A stretch of 64,000 bases of DNA from Alphaproteobacteria bacterium (GTDB lineage Bacteria > Pseudomonadota > Alphaproteobacteria > CACIAM-22H2). The notes beneath the pieces are model-generated. The model did no database searches, was not told where the DNA came from, and saw only the letters and a list, made by a program, of their open reading frames with translations. Shown here in pieces: positions 1 to 7,610 of the stretch. The stretch is from contig JAEULA010000051.1 of NCBI GenBank assembly GCA_016793165.1, positions 62,001-126,000 on the forward strand. The letters are read 5' to 3'. Positions within the stretch are counted from its first letter, which is position 1. Each line of letters starts with the position of its first letter. A program made the translations under genes and the position numbers.

Positions 1-1
1 G

Positions 2-265
2 CCGACGCTCGCCGAGCTCGGTGTCCCGGACATGGAGAAGGCGCAGAGCTGGTGGGCGATCTTCGCGCCGCCCCGGCTGCCGCCAGAGATCCTCAAGGCG
101 GCGAACGCGGCGATCAACGAGGCGATCATGGATCCGTCCTTCACCGCGCTGCTGGCCCGGTCGGGCGCCTCGCCTGCGCCCGCTTCGCCCGACGAGCTCA
201 TCTCGGTGATCAAGCAGGAAGTCGCCGACATCGCCGAGCTCATGAAGACCATCACGATCGAATAG
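2..265 (+). CDS. TctC/Bug-family substrate-binding protein, C-terminal fragment
   Basis: The reading frame is open from the window edge to a TAG stop, so only the last 87 residues are present. The end resembles the last helices of tripartite tricarboxylate transporter (Bug/TctC) periplasmic binding proteins: a WWAIFAPP-like strand followed by lysine-rich helices ending in VADIAELMKTI. These proteins bind a carboxylate in the periplasm and deliver it to the TctA/TctB membrane pair. TctA and TctB genes lie just downstream on the opposite strand, so this gene converges on them and is not in their operon. Family assignment rests on a short tail plus context. Confidence 0.8.
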   Translation, partial: PTLAELGVPDMEKAQSWWAIFAPPRLPPEILKAANAAINEAIMDPSFTALLARSGASPAPASPDELISVIKQEVADIAELMKTITIE

Positions 266-303
266 TCCGCCGCGTCCGGGTCGCCGCGAGCGCGCCGCGC
301 CCG

Positions 304-1806
304 TCAGTCCTCGGCGAAGATCCGCTCGCGCCGCCTGGCGATCGCCGGCAGCGAGGCGGCCGCGACCACGACGACGGCCGTGACCAGCAGCGCGGCGCTG
401 ATCGGCTCGCGGATGAACACGCTGGGGTCGCCGCTCGAGAACACCAGCGCGCGGCGCAGGTGCTCCTCGAGCAGCTCGCCGAGCACGAATCCCATGAGGA
501 ACGGCGCGGGCTCGCAGTCGAGCTTCGAGAACAGGTAGCCGAGCAGGCCGAAGATCGCGAGCAGGTAGACGTTGAAGTCGCTGCCGCCGACCGTGTAGAC
601 GCCGATCGCCGAGAACGCGACGATCGCCGGCAGCAGCAGCCGGTAGGGGATGCGCAGCATCGCCACCCACAGCCCGACCAGCGGCAGGTTGAGGACGATC
701 AGCATCGCGTTGCCGATCCACATCGACGCGATCAGGCCCCAGAACAGCGCCGGTTGCTCCTTGACCACGTTCGGCCCCGGCGTGATGCCGTGGATCATGA
801 GCGCGCCGATCATCAGCGCCATCAACGGATGCGACGGGATCCCGAGCGTCAGCAGCGGGATGAACGAGGTCTGCGCGCCGGCGTTGTTCGCCGCCTCCGG
901 GCCCGCCACGCCCTCGATCGCGCCCTTGCCGAAACGTTCGGGAGTCCGCGACAGGCGCTTCTCGAGCGCATAGGACGAGAACGCCGCGATGATCGAGCCG
1001 CCGCCGGGCAGGGTACCGAGGAAGGAGCCGAGCAGCGAGCCGCGCAACATGGCGCCGAAGGATTGCTTCAGGTCGTCCCAGTCCGGCATCAGCCTCTCGA
1101 TCGCGGCCGTGCCGGCCGGGCCCTGGGGCATCGCCTCCAGATTGCGCAGCACTTCCGCGATGCCGAAGATCCCGAGCGCGACCGCGACGGTCGACAGCCC
1201 GTCCGACAGCTCGATGAACCCGAGATTGAAGCGGAACACGCCGCTGTCGACGTCCGTGCCGACGAAGCTGAACAGCATCCCGGTGACGATCATCGCGACC
1301 GCCTTGATCGCAGATCCGTGCGCGAGCGCGGTCGACGTCATCAGGCCGAGGAACATGAGCGCGAAGTACTCGGTCGAGCCGAAGCGCAGGGCGATCGCGG
1401 TCAGCGGCATCGCGACAACGGCGATCAGGAACGTGGCGACCGTGCCCGCGAAGAACGACGCGATGGCGGCGATCGCGAGCGCCTTGCCCGCCTTGCCTTG
1501 GCGCGCGAGGGCGTGGCCGTCCAGGACGGTGACGGCCGACGACACCTCGCCGGGAAGATTGACCAGGATCGCCGTCGTCGAGCCGCCGTATTGCGAGCCG
1601 TAGTAGATGCCCGCCAGCATGATCAGCGACGCCGTCGGGGTCAGGTGATAGGTGATCGGCAGCAGCATCGCGATCGTGGCCGTCGGCCCGATGCCCGGTA
1701 GGACGCCGATGAACGTGCCGATGAGCGATCCGACGAAGCAGTAGAGGAGGTTGTCGACGGACAGGGCGGCGCCGAGTCCCATCGAGAGGTTCGCGATCAG
1801 GTCCAC
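304..1806 (-). CDS. tctA: Tripartite tricarboxylate transporter large permease (TctA family)
   Basis: 500 residues, the normal length for TctA. It is very hydrophobic throughout. The N-terminus carries the family signature regions: GTFIGVLPGIGPTATIAMLLP near residues 30-50 and the YYGSQYGGSTTAILVNLPGE segment near 68-88. TctA forms the large inner-membrane channel of Bug/Tct secondary transporters and works with TctB and a periplasmic TctC using an ion gradient. It lies 10 nt downstream of tctB and after a cupin gene in one minus-strand operon. Family assignment is firm; the substrate cannot be read from sequence. Confidence 0.95.
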   Translation of the reverse strand: MDLIANLSMGLGAALSVDNLLYCFVGSLIGTFIGVLPGIGPTATIAMLLPITYHLTPTASLIMLAGIYYGSQYGGSTTAILVNLPGEVSSAVTVLDGHALARQGKAGKALAIAAIASFFAGTVATFLIAVVAMPLTAIALRFGSTEYFALMFLGLMTSTALAHGSAIKAVAMIVTGMLFSFVGTDVDSGVFRFNLGFIELSDGLSTVAVALGIFGIAEVLRNLEAMPQGPAGTAAIERLMPDWDDLKQSFGAMLRGSLLGSFLGTLPGGGSIIAAFSSYALEKRLSRTPERFGKGAIEGVAGPEAANNAGAQTSFIPLLTLGIPSHPLMALMIGALMIHGITPGPNVVKEQPALFWGLIASMWIGNAMLIVLNLPLVGLWVAMLRIPYRLLLPAIVAFSAIGVYTVGGSDFNVYLLAIFGLLGYLFSKLDCEPAPFLMGFVLGELLEEHLRRALVFSSGDPSVFIREPISAALLVTAVVVVAAASLPAIARRRERIFAED

Positions 1807-1816
1807 GTGCCGGCCC

Positions 1817-2275
1817 CTAGCGCGCGATCAGCCACGGGCCGACCACCGCGTACGGCAGGCCGAGCGCGTAGACGAAGACGGCGATGCAGAATGCCGTCAG
1901 CGCTGCCGACAGGGCGAGCGCGCCGGCGAGCGAGTTGCGCTCGGTCGACAGCGCGGCGAGCAGCGTCGCGCCGCCCAGCGCCGGTGCCATGCCGAGGCCC
2001 CGCACCGTGAAGGCGAAGTACACGATCGCCCCCGTCACCAGCAGCACCCCCCGCCACGACACGCGCCAGTCGCCGCGCGCCGGCTTGGCGACGGCCCCCG
2101 CCGCGATCACGAGCCCCAGTGCGACGAGGCCGGCGCTGAGCACCGTCGGGAAGTAGCCCGGCCCCATCGACCGGGCGGTCCCGATGCGAAGACCGCTCCA
2201 CGCGGCGATGCCGAACAGCAGCCCGATGGCGATGAAGAGGACGCCGGCCCCGAGGTCCTTGGCGTTGACGCGCAC
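1817..2275 (-). CDS. tctB: Tripartite tricarboxylate transporter small permease (TctB family)
   Basis: 152 residues with about four predicted membrane segments: residues ~10-30, ~40-60, ~75-100 and ~115-145. It starts MRVNAKDLGAGVLFIAIG, a typical TctB opening. TctB is the poorly conserved small membrane subunit needed for TctA function. It sits between the cupin gene (27 nt upstream) and tctA (10 nt downstream), so the three are probably co-transcribed. The size, topology and place next to tctA carry the assignment. Confidence 0.9.
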   Translation of the reverse strand: MRVNAKDLGAGVLFIAIGLLFGIAAWSGLRIGTARSMGPGYFPTVLSAGLVALGLVIAAGAVAKPARGDWRVSWRGVLLVTGAIVYFAFTVRGLGMAPALGGATLLAALSTERNSLAGALALSAALTAFCIAVFVYALGLPYAVVGPWLIAR

Positions 2276-2302
2276 CGGGAGGGCTCCGCGTCGCGGCCGC
2301 GT

Positions 2303-3226
2303 TCAGCCCGGCTTCTGCCAGGAGAGCAGGCTGCCGCCGGTCTTCACGGTGGTGTCGTCGCTCTGCGCCGGCAGCGGATACTCGGCCTCGTTGATCACGA
2401 AGCCCTTCTTGCGCGCGAAATCGAGGCGCGGCGGGCAGAAGATGTCGTACAGCGACGACTCGCCGTCGCCGACGTCGCGGCTGGTGTGGACCACCGTCGC
2501 GGGAATGATGATGACCGACGGGGTTCCCATTTCGCCGTGGTCGTCCGGCAGCCAGGTGCGCAGGTCGGGGCCCCAGTCGTAGCGCATGTGGTGGACCCAG
2601 CGCCCGTTGAGCGTCAGGGACGCCTGCTCGAAGTCGTCGTGCCAATGCGGGCTGAGCTGGGTCGTGTCGCGCCGCGTCTTGTAGTGGCCGAAGAGGTTCA
2701 CGAGCATGTTGGTGGAGCGGAAGACGCGCGGCTGGATGCGATCGCCGTCCGGCTTCAGGTATTGCGCGAGCGGATAGTGGCGCAGGCGGTACCCGTCATG
2801 GGGCGCCGGCCACAGGGTCGGCGGCGCCAGCTCCGGCGCCCCGTCGGCGTAGGTGTCGGCATTGACCGCGAGCGCCAGGATGTCCGTCGAGGCCTTCGAG
2901 AAGATGCGTGCGACGAGGCCTCTCGTTGTCGCCGTGATCCGGCTCGGCCCGGGCGGCACGATGGTCAGCGAATCCGCCCCGGCTTCGATCGACTTGCCGC
3001 CCGCCTCGATGCGCATCGTCGCGCCGTTCGGCGGCGAGATCACCATGTGCTCCTCGGGATCGTTGGCGCGATCGAGGACCGCGCCCGGCTGCACCTCCGA
3101 GACGACGATCGAGAGGTTCCCGCCGCGCGTCACCCAGCTGCGGGCCTTGCCGCCCGGATCGACGATCTGGGGGTTCGTCTTGCCGAACTCGACCTTCGTG
3201 GCCTTGCGAGGGGGCCGCTCTGTCAT
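2303..3226 (-). CDS. Cupin-fold protein of unknown function
   Basis: 307 residues from the ATG at 3226. Two cupin-like halves are visible. The first, around residues 40-110, contains EEHMVISPPNGATMRIEAGG. The second, around 180-250, contains SPHWHDDFEQASLTLNGRWVH, with an H-x-H...E arrangement typical of a metal-binding cupin, and a later IIPATVVHTSRD histidine. No enzyme can be named. It is the first gene of a probable operon with tctB and tctA, so a role in handling the transported carboxylate, as sensor or enzyme, is an inference. A RATTTC-N7-GAAATY dyad lies about 140 bp upstream. Confidence 0.75.
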   Translation of the reverse strand: MTERPPRKATKVEFGKTNPQIVDPGGKARSWVTRGGNLSIVVSEVQPGAVLDRANDPEEHMVISPPNGATMRIEAGGKSIEAGADSLTIVPPGPSRITATTRGLVARIFSKASTDILALAVNADTYADGAPELAPPTLWPAPHDGYRLRHYPLAQYLKPDGDRIQPRVFRSTNMLVNLFGHYKTRRDTTQLSPHWHDDFEQASLTLNGRWVHHMRYDWGPDLRTWLPDDHGEMGTPSVIIIPATVVHTSRDVGDGESSLYDIFCPPRLDFARKKGFVINEAEYPLPAQSDDTTVKTGGSLLSWQKPG

Positions 3227-3334
3227 TGTCGCTTCTCCGTCTTGGGGACGGGCCGGCCGCGCGCGATCGGCTGGGCTGCCATCGTTCTCGCGCGCCTCGA
3301 CCGAGCGCCGTCGGGCCAGGCCAGTATCGTCATA

Positions 3335-3349
3335 GGCCGTTGAACGGCC
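3335..3349. promoter_or_regulatory. Perfect 15-bp dyad between cupin and IclR genes
   Basis: GGCCGTT-G-AACGGCC is perfectly symmetrical around one central base. It lies in the 434-bp divergent region (3227-3660) between the cupin and IclR genes, 17 bp from the AATTTC-N7-GAAATT dyad at 3366. It may be a second operator, but unlike that dyad it was not seen upstream of the other genes in the island. Nothing else was recognised in this intergenic stretch. Confidence 0.35.
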
Positions 3350-3365
3350 GACCAGAAACCGGTGC

Positions 3366-3384
3366 AATTTCAACCGACGAAATT
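3366..3384. promoter_or_regulatory. Candidate IclR operator, site 1 (AATTTC-N7-GAAATT)
   Basis: Six-base arms AATTTC and GAAATT are separated by seven bases. The same architecture recurs at 5167 and 6046, each time upstream of a minus-strand gene close to the IclR regulator gene. Here it lies about 140 bp upstream of the cupin-tctB-tctA operon and about 280 bp upstream of the IclR gene, so it could serve both. Assignment to the IclR protein is inference from proximity and recurrence. Confidence 0.55.
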
Positions 3385-3660
3385 CACTTGCGGCGCACGA
3401 TGGCGGCGATCGCCTCCGTGGGTTGCGGTCGCGCGAACGTGCCGGATGGTTTCGCCTCGGCGGGGCGGTTATTGTGGCATCAACGTGAACGACGCGGCGG
3501 CCTGTCGCGCGCGCCGGTACGACGGGAGGTCGGGCCGGACGGCGCGACGGGACCGGACGCGGCACGAATTCCAAGCGGGAGGACGCGCGCGAGCGCGGGA
3601 GCTGCGATGCCACTGGCACCTCATGCAGGGAATGGCCGCTCGACGTCTGGGGCGATCGCG

Positions 3661-4578
3661 ATGGTCGCGAAGCCGGGCTTGTCGGGGCCGCTCGAAGATG
3701 CCGCCGCGCGCAACCGTTGCCGGACCAACTCGCGGCGCGGCATCACCGATCCGGCGCAGCGATCCTATCCTCCCGTCGAGTCCGTGTGCCGGGCGCTCGA
3801 CGTCCTGCGCGCGGTGAACAAGCTCGGCATCGCGTCGGTCAGCGCGGTCTTCGAGGAGACCGGGCTGCCGAAGCCGACGATCGTGCGCATGCTCGAGACG
3901 CTCTCGGCGGAAGGCTATGTCGCGCGCGACAACATGTGCGGCGGCTACCGGGTCACCAGCCGCGTACACGAGCTCAATTCGGGCTACCAGGGCGTCGCCC
4001 GCGTGATCGAGATCTCTCGCCCTCTCGCCATCGACCTGACGCAGCGCATCAAGTGGCCGATCGGCATCGGCGTCATCGACGGGGACGCGATCGCGCTCAA
4101 GTTCTGGACCGGCGCGATCAGCCCCTGGGCCCACACGAACACGGTGCTCGGCCTGCGCCCCGACCTCGTGAGCACGGCGATGGGAAGGGCCTACCTGGCC
4201 TATTGCACGGCCGCGGAGCGCGAACGGCATCTCGGCCGCCTGCGCGCCGATCCGTCGCGCGGATTCGGCGACGCCGAGGAGCGCCAGCTGCGCGCGGTGC
4301 TCGACCAGGTCGTCGCCGACGGGTTCGCCAAGCGCGATCCGCGCACCAAGCCCTATCGCACCACGACGCTCGCGATGCCGATCCGGCAGGGCGGCGAAGT
4401 GCACGCGCTCATCAGCATCAGCTTCTTCACGACCGCCGTGCCGCGCCCCGAGATCGGCGCGCGCGTCGTGGCGCCGCTGCGCGAGACCGTCGATCGGATC
4501 GAGGCCGCGTTCGCGGTCGCCAACGGCATGCCGATCGCGGCGGACGCGACGGCGCCGCACATCGAGCCCGACTTCTGA
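3661..4578 (+). CDS. IclR-family transcriptional regulator
   Basis: 305 residues from the ATG at 3661. An in-frame ATG at 3607 would add 18 residues, and the longer upstream frame lacks any recognisable domain. The winged helix-turn-helix spans about residues 40-105, with ALDVLRAVNKLGIASVSAVFEETGLPKPTIVRMLETL. The C-terminal half is the IclR effector-binding (GAF-like) domain with the usual TAMGRAYLAYC stretch. IclR proteins control aromatic and carboxylate catabolism. It is divergent from cupin-tctB-tctA and flanked by three copies of a shared dyad, so it probably controls those genes, the SnoaL-like gene and the aldolase gene. Confidence 0.92.
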   Translation: MVAKPGLSGPLEDAAARNRCRTNSRRGITDPAQRSYPPVESVCRALDVLRAVNKLGIASVSAVFEETGLPKPTIVRMLETLSAEGYVARDNMCGGYRVTSRVHELNSGYQGVARVIEISRPLAIDLTQRIKWPIGIGVIDGDAIALKFWTGAISPWAHTNTVLGLRPDLVSTAMGRAYLAYCTAAERERHLGRLRADPSRGFGDAEERQLRAVLDQVVADGFAKRDPRTKPYRTTTLAMPIRQGGEVHALISISFFTTAVPRPEIGARVVAPLRETVDRIEAAFAVANGMPIAADATAPHIEPDF

Positions 4579-4610
4579 GCGAAGCCGGGCTCGCCCGCGC
4601 GGGCGGGGGC

Positions 4611-5063
4611 TCAGAGCTTCGGGTTGGTCGTCGGGATGCCGCCGGCGAACCAGTTATCGAAGGTGCGGTGCTTGACCAGCCAGCCGCCATCGGCGGTGCG
4701 CACCATCAGGTCGGTCATGTAGGCGATCTGGATCGGGGGCGCGGACGGCAGCACCGGCTTGCCGTCGGCGGCGTAGAGCATCAGGAACCAGTGGCACGTC
4801 GCCTTGTCCGGGCCGTCGGGCAGGCATTGGAAATTGTGTACGGCGTGCACCACCGTACGGGCGCCGCGATCCTCGCGCCACTTGTAGAAGGCGCGGATCT
4901 TCTCGCGGCCGGCATAGGACGCCTCGGGGCCCTTGAAGACGCCGTCCTCGGTGTAATAGGCGGTGGCGTTGCGGCCCCAGTTGCAATCGACGTCGTGCCA
5001 GTAGTCGACCACGAGCGCCTGGAGAAGCTGGGTCAGCGCGATGCGGTCCTGCGCGATCTTCAT
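4611..5063 (-). CDS. SnoaL-like / NTF2-fold protein
   Basis: 150 residues. The pattern is that of the SnoaL_4-type polyketide-cyclase/dehydratase family: an N-terminal helix ending LLQALVVDYWHDVDCNWGRNATAYYTEDGVFKG, an IRAFYKWREDRG helix, then beta strands with VHAVHNFQC and TCHWFLMLYAADG. Members act as small cone-shaped isomerases, dehydratases or hydroxylase partners. It has its own 123-bp upstream gap carrying a RATTTC-N7-GAAATY dyad, and sits between the IclR gene and the aldolase gene. The substrate is unknown; membership in one catabolic regulon with its neighbours is inferred. Confidence 0.8.
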   Translation of the reverse strand: MKIAQDRIALTQLLQALVVDYWHDVDCNWGRNATAYYTEDGVFKGPEASYAGREKIRAFYKWREDRGARTVVHAVHNFQCLPDGPDKATCHWFLMLYAADGKPVLPSAPPIQIAYMTDLMVRTADGGWLVKHRTFDNWFAGGIPTTNPKL

Positions 5064-5166
5064 GGTGTCGTCCTCTCGGTGATGGAAGGGCCGTCGGCGA
5101 CGGTCGCCGGCAAGCCTAGCCGCGGCGCGCCCGTGCGCCGCGTGCCGCGCGCGCGCGTCGGCGCGG

Positions 5167-5185
5167 GATTTCGCGGGCCGAAATT
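5167..5185. promoter_or_regulatory. Candidate IclR operator, site 2 (GATTTC-N7-GAAATT)
   Basis: Second copy of the dyad, arms GATTTC and GAAATT with a seven-base spacer. It is about 105 bp upstream of the SnoaL-like gene and ends just before the stop codon of the aldolase gene. Its match to sites at 3366 and 6046 is restricted to the arms; the spacers are unrelated, as expected of a protein-binding site. Confidence 0.55.
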
Positions 5186-5186
5186 C

Positions 5187-5972
5187 TCAGCCGACGATCG
5201 GCGGCGCGAAGTCGGCGAGCGCCTGGCGCGCGGCCTGGCGCAGGAAGCCGTGATCGCTCGCGACCATGAAGGCGCTGGCGCCAAGCCCGGCCATGTCCGC
5301 CGCGTCCCTGCGATCCGGGCACAGCATGATCACCGGCATCCCGTGACGCCGCGCGGCGGCCATGATCGGCTCGACGACCGCCCTGGTCTCGGCCGAGGTC
5401 ATCGACGGCGCGCCGATCGCGGCGGTGATGTCGCCGCGCCCGATGAAGAACGCGTCGATCCCCTGCACCTGGGCGATCTCGTCGATCTCGCCGAGCGCGG
5501 CGACATCCTCGATCATCGCGATGCAGGCGACCTGCGAGTCCTGGGCGGCGATGTGGTCGGCGAAGGAGGCGGCCCCGAAGCCGCCGGCCCGCGTCGTGTT
5601 GGCGAAGCCGCGGGTGCCGCCGCGGTACCGGCAGGCCGCCGCGATCGCGCGGGCCTTGCGCGCGGTGTCGACATGCGGGACGAGGATCCCGGCCGCGCCG
5701 CAATCGAGCACCGAGAGGATGTTGGAATCGCCAGGGTCCCCGACCCGGACGATGCCCGCGACGTTGCTGGCGCGCGCGGCGAGCACCATCACGTCGATCG
5801 CGGCGCGATCGATCGGCGCATGCTCCTGGTCGATCACCACGAAGTCGAAGCCGAGCCCGCCGAGGATCTCGATCGCATGCGTCGTCGGCGTCTTCACGAA
5901 GGTCCCGAGCAGGTGATCGCGCGCGCGGAGGCGATGGCGGAATTGCGCGGCGGGAGGTCTCGTCTGGGGCAT
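5187..5972 (-). CDS. HpcH/HpaI-family class II aldolase
   Basis: 261 residues from the ATG at 5972. It is homologous to HpaI, the metal-dependent aldolase that splits 4-hydroxy-2-oxo acids into pyruvate and an aldehyde. The HpaI active site is intact at a constant offset: His51 (IDQEH), Arg76 (IVRVG), metal ligands Glu155 (MIED) and Asp181 (GRGD), corresponding to H45, R70, E149 and D175 of E. coli HpaI. The GILVPHVDT and RGFANTTRAG segments are also typical. It lies upstream of the SnoaL-like gene on the same strand. The exact 2-oxo acid is unknown. A RATTTC-N7-GAAATY dyad sits about 75 bp upstream. Confidence 0.92.
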   Translation of the reverse strand: MPQTRPPAAQFRHRLRARDHLLGTFVKTPTTHAIEILGGLGFDFVVIDQEHAPIDRAAIDVMVLAARASNVAGIVRVGDPGDSNILSVLDCGAAGILVPHVDTARKARAIAAACRYRGGTRGFANTTRAGGFGAASFADHIAAQDSQVACIAMIEDVAALGEIDEIAQVQGIDAFFIGRGDITAAIGAPSMTSAETRAVVEPIMAAARRHGMPVIMLCPDRRDAADMAGLGASAFMVASDHGFLRQAARQALADFAPPIVG

Positions 5973-6045
5973 GGTGCCGGCTCGCAGGGTCGTTGGCGCG
6001 TCGACCATAGGGGACGCCGTGCGCGCCTCGGATCGGACACCGGAC

Positions 6046-6064
6046 AATTTCTCCTGCTGAAATC
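6046..6064. promoter_or_regulatory. Candidate IclR operator, site 3 (AATTTC-N7-GAAATC)
   Basis: Third copy of the dyad, arms AATTTC and GAAATC with a seven-base spacer, about 75 bp upstream of the HpaI-type aldolase gene. Together with 3366 and 5167 it marks the upstream region of every minus-strand transcription unit of the island. Confidence 0.55.
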
Positions 6065-6245
6065 GCCGGGGCGGCATCCGGCCCGCCGCGCGGCATCGGC
6101 CGGCGGCGACGGGCGGACGATGCCGCTTGCCCCGTCACCCGTGATCCGTGCCACGATCGTCGGGCCCCGGCATCACGACGGGGCGGGCGGGGACGCGGCC
6201 GACGGGCCGCGGATCCCGGCCGACCCGGGCAAGGACGGACCTGTG

Positions 6246-6854
6246 ATGACGGAGCACCCGCGCGCCGATCGCGCGACCATCGCCGGCGCGCTGCAGGCGG
6301 TCGTGGACGACACGGCGGGCGACGACACGAGCTGGGGCGAGATCCTCGAGCGCCTCGGCGGGCGCGGCTTCGGGTTCGCGATGCTGCTGCTGGCGGCGCC
6401 CAACCTCACGCCCGGACCGAGCCTGCCCGGATTCTCGACCATCTTCGGCGCGCCGATGGTGCTGCTGGCGCTGCAGATGCTCGGCGGTGCCGCCGGCCCG
6501 CGACTGCCCGGATTCCTGGCGCGGCGACGGGTCGCTCGCGCGCGCCTGGCGGCCTTCATGTCCAAGCTCGTTCCCATCGCCGCACGCGCGGATCGCGCAT
6601 TGCGACCGCGCTATCCGGCGGTGGTGGCGTTGAAGAGCTTGCACGCCATGTCGTTCGTCGTCCTCGCGCTGCTGCTCGTGCTGCCGTTTCCCTTCGTCAG
6701 CCTCGCTGCGGCCGGCGCCGTGGTCCTGATCGCCGTCGGCCTGATCGCCGAGGACGGGATCGCCGTCGCGCTCGGCCATGCCTCCGCGGTGGCCACCGTG
6801 GGCCTCTACGCGGCGTTCGGCTGGGCCGCCCTCGCGGCCCTCGGCTGGCTGTGA
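6246..6854 (+). CDS. ExoD-family exopolysaccharide synthesis membrane protein
   Basis: 202 residues from the ATG at 6246. After a hydrophilic start it shows GGRGFGFAMLLLAAPNLTPGPSLPGFSTIFGAP, the conserved ExoD-type segment, and two to three strongly hydrophobic stretches near residues 135-200. ExoD proteins are inner-membrane proteins linked genetically to exopolysaccharide production and alkali tolerance in rhizobia; their biochemical function is unknown. It stands alone, divergent from the aldolase gene and 71 nt ahead of the GST gene. Confidence 0.8.
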   Translation: MTEHPRADRATIAGALQAVVDDTAGDDTSWGEILERLGGRGFGFAMLLLAAPNLTPGPSLPGFSTIFGAPMVLLALQMLGGAAGPRLPGFLARRRVARARLAAFMSKLVPIAARADRALRPRYPAVVALKSLHAMSFVVLALLLVLPFPFVSLAAAGAVVLIAVGLIAEDGIAVALGHASAVATVGLYAAFGWAALAALGWL

Positions 6855-6880
6855 TCATCCGGGCGTCGTGTCGCTAGGCG

Positions 6881-6910
6881 TTGCGCGACGCGGACCCTTG
6901 CCGCTAGAAC
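6881..6910 (+). promoter_or_regulatory. Possible sigma-70 promoter of the GST gene
   Basis: TTGCGC (6881-6886) and TAGAAC (6905-6910) are 18 bp apart, placing transcription start only a few bases before the ATG at 6926. The element shapes resemble the better-supported thrS and rpmI promoters of this window. Confidence 0.4.
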
Positions 6911-6925
6911 ACGCGCATCCCGTCG

Positions 6926-7594
6926 ATGCGAACGCTCTACCATCTCTGGCTCAGCCCCTATGCGCGCAAGGTGCGCGTGGTGCTGAAGGAAAAGAACCTC
7001 GAGTGCGAACTCAAGGTCGAGAAGGTCTGGGAGCGCCGCAACGAGTTCCTGGCCATCAATCCCGCCGGCCAGATCCCCGTCCTGATCGACGAGAACGGCG
7101 CGGTGATCGCGGACTCGGGCGTGATCTGCGAATACCTTGAAGAGGTCTATCCGGAGATCGAGCTGCTCGGCAGCGACCCGGTCGAGCGCGCCGAGATCCG
7201 CCGCCTGATCGCATGGTTCGACCAGAAGTTCGCGCGTGAGGTCTCCGACAACCTGTACCGCGAGAAGATGATGAAGCGCTTCCTGGGCCTCGGTGAGCCG
7301 AACTCGGCCGCCGTACGCGCGGGCTACGCGAACATCCATTACCACCTCGAATACATCGCGTGGCTGGCGGAGCGGCGGCGCTTCCTCGCGGGCGACCGGC
7401 TGAGCCTCGCGGACATCGCCGCCGCATCGCATCTCTCGACGCTCGATTACATGGGCGACGTGCCGTGGGAGAAGCACGACGGCGCGAAGCAGTGGTACGC
7501 GCGCATCAAGTCGCGGCCGAGCTTCCGGCCGCTGCTCGCCGACCACATCCCCGGCGCGCCGCCGCCCAAGCACTACGCGGATCTCGACTTCTGA
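6926..7594 (+). CDS. Glutathione S-transferase-fold protein, possibly FzlA-like
   Basis: 222 residues. The N-terminal thioredoxin-fold domain (residues 1-80) has LYHLWLSPYARKVRVVL and NPAGQIPVL, with ADSGVICEYLEE at the end. The C-terminal domain is all-helical. Features recalled for FzlA, the alphaproteobacterial FtsZ-binding GST homologue, appear here: a tryptophan near residue 35 in a WERR segment, and a C-terminus ending YADLDF with an acidic residue four from the end. No strong thiol catalytic residue stands out. GST fold is certain; FzlA identity is a moderate inference from memory of the family, and a metabolic GST is the alternative. Confidence 0.85.
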   Translation: MRTLYHLWLSPYARKVRVVLKEKNLECELKVEKVWERRNEFLAINPAGQIPVLIDENGAVIADSGVICEYLEEVYPEIELLGSDPVERAEIRRLIAWFDQKFAREVSDNLYREKMMKRFLGLGEPNSAAVRAGYANIHYHLEYIAWLAERRRFLAGDRLSLADIAAASHLSTLDYMGDVPWEKHDGAKQWYARIKSRPSFRPLLADHIPGAPPPKHYADLDF

Positions 7595-7610
7595 CGGCCG
7601 AGCGCCGTCC

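Noticed and set aside
52..1701. Plus-strand frame of 549 codons across tctA
   Set aside because: Opposite a full-length TctA permease; the composition is His/Arg/Asp-rich as expected of an antisense frame.
3609..3632. TGGCAC near 3616, considered as a third sigma-54 site
   Set aside because: The TGC part is one base too close, giving wrong -24/-12 spacing, and there is no TT before it.
3717..6854. Plus-strand frame of 1045 codons
   Set aside because: Only its last 202 codons (from 6246) encode a recognisable protein, ExoD-like. The upstream part overlaps the IclR, SnoaL and aldolase genes in another frame and is Arg/Ala-rich.
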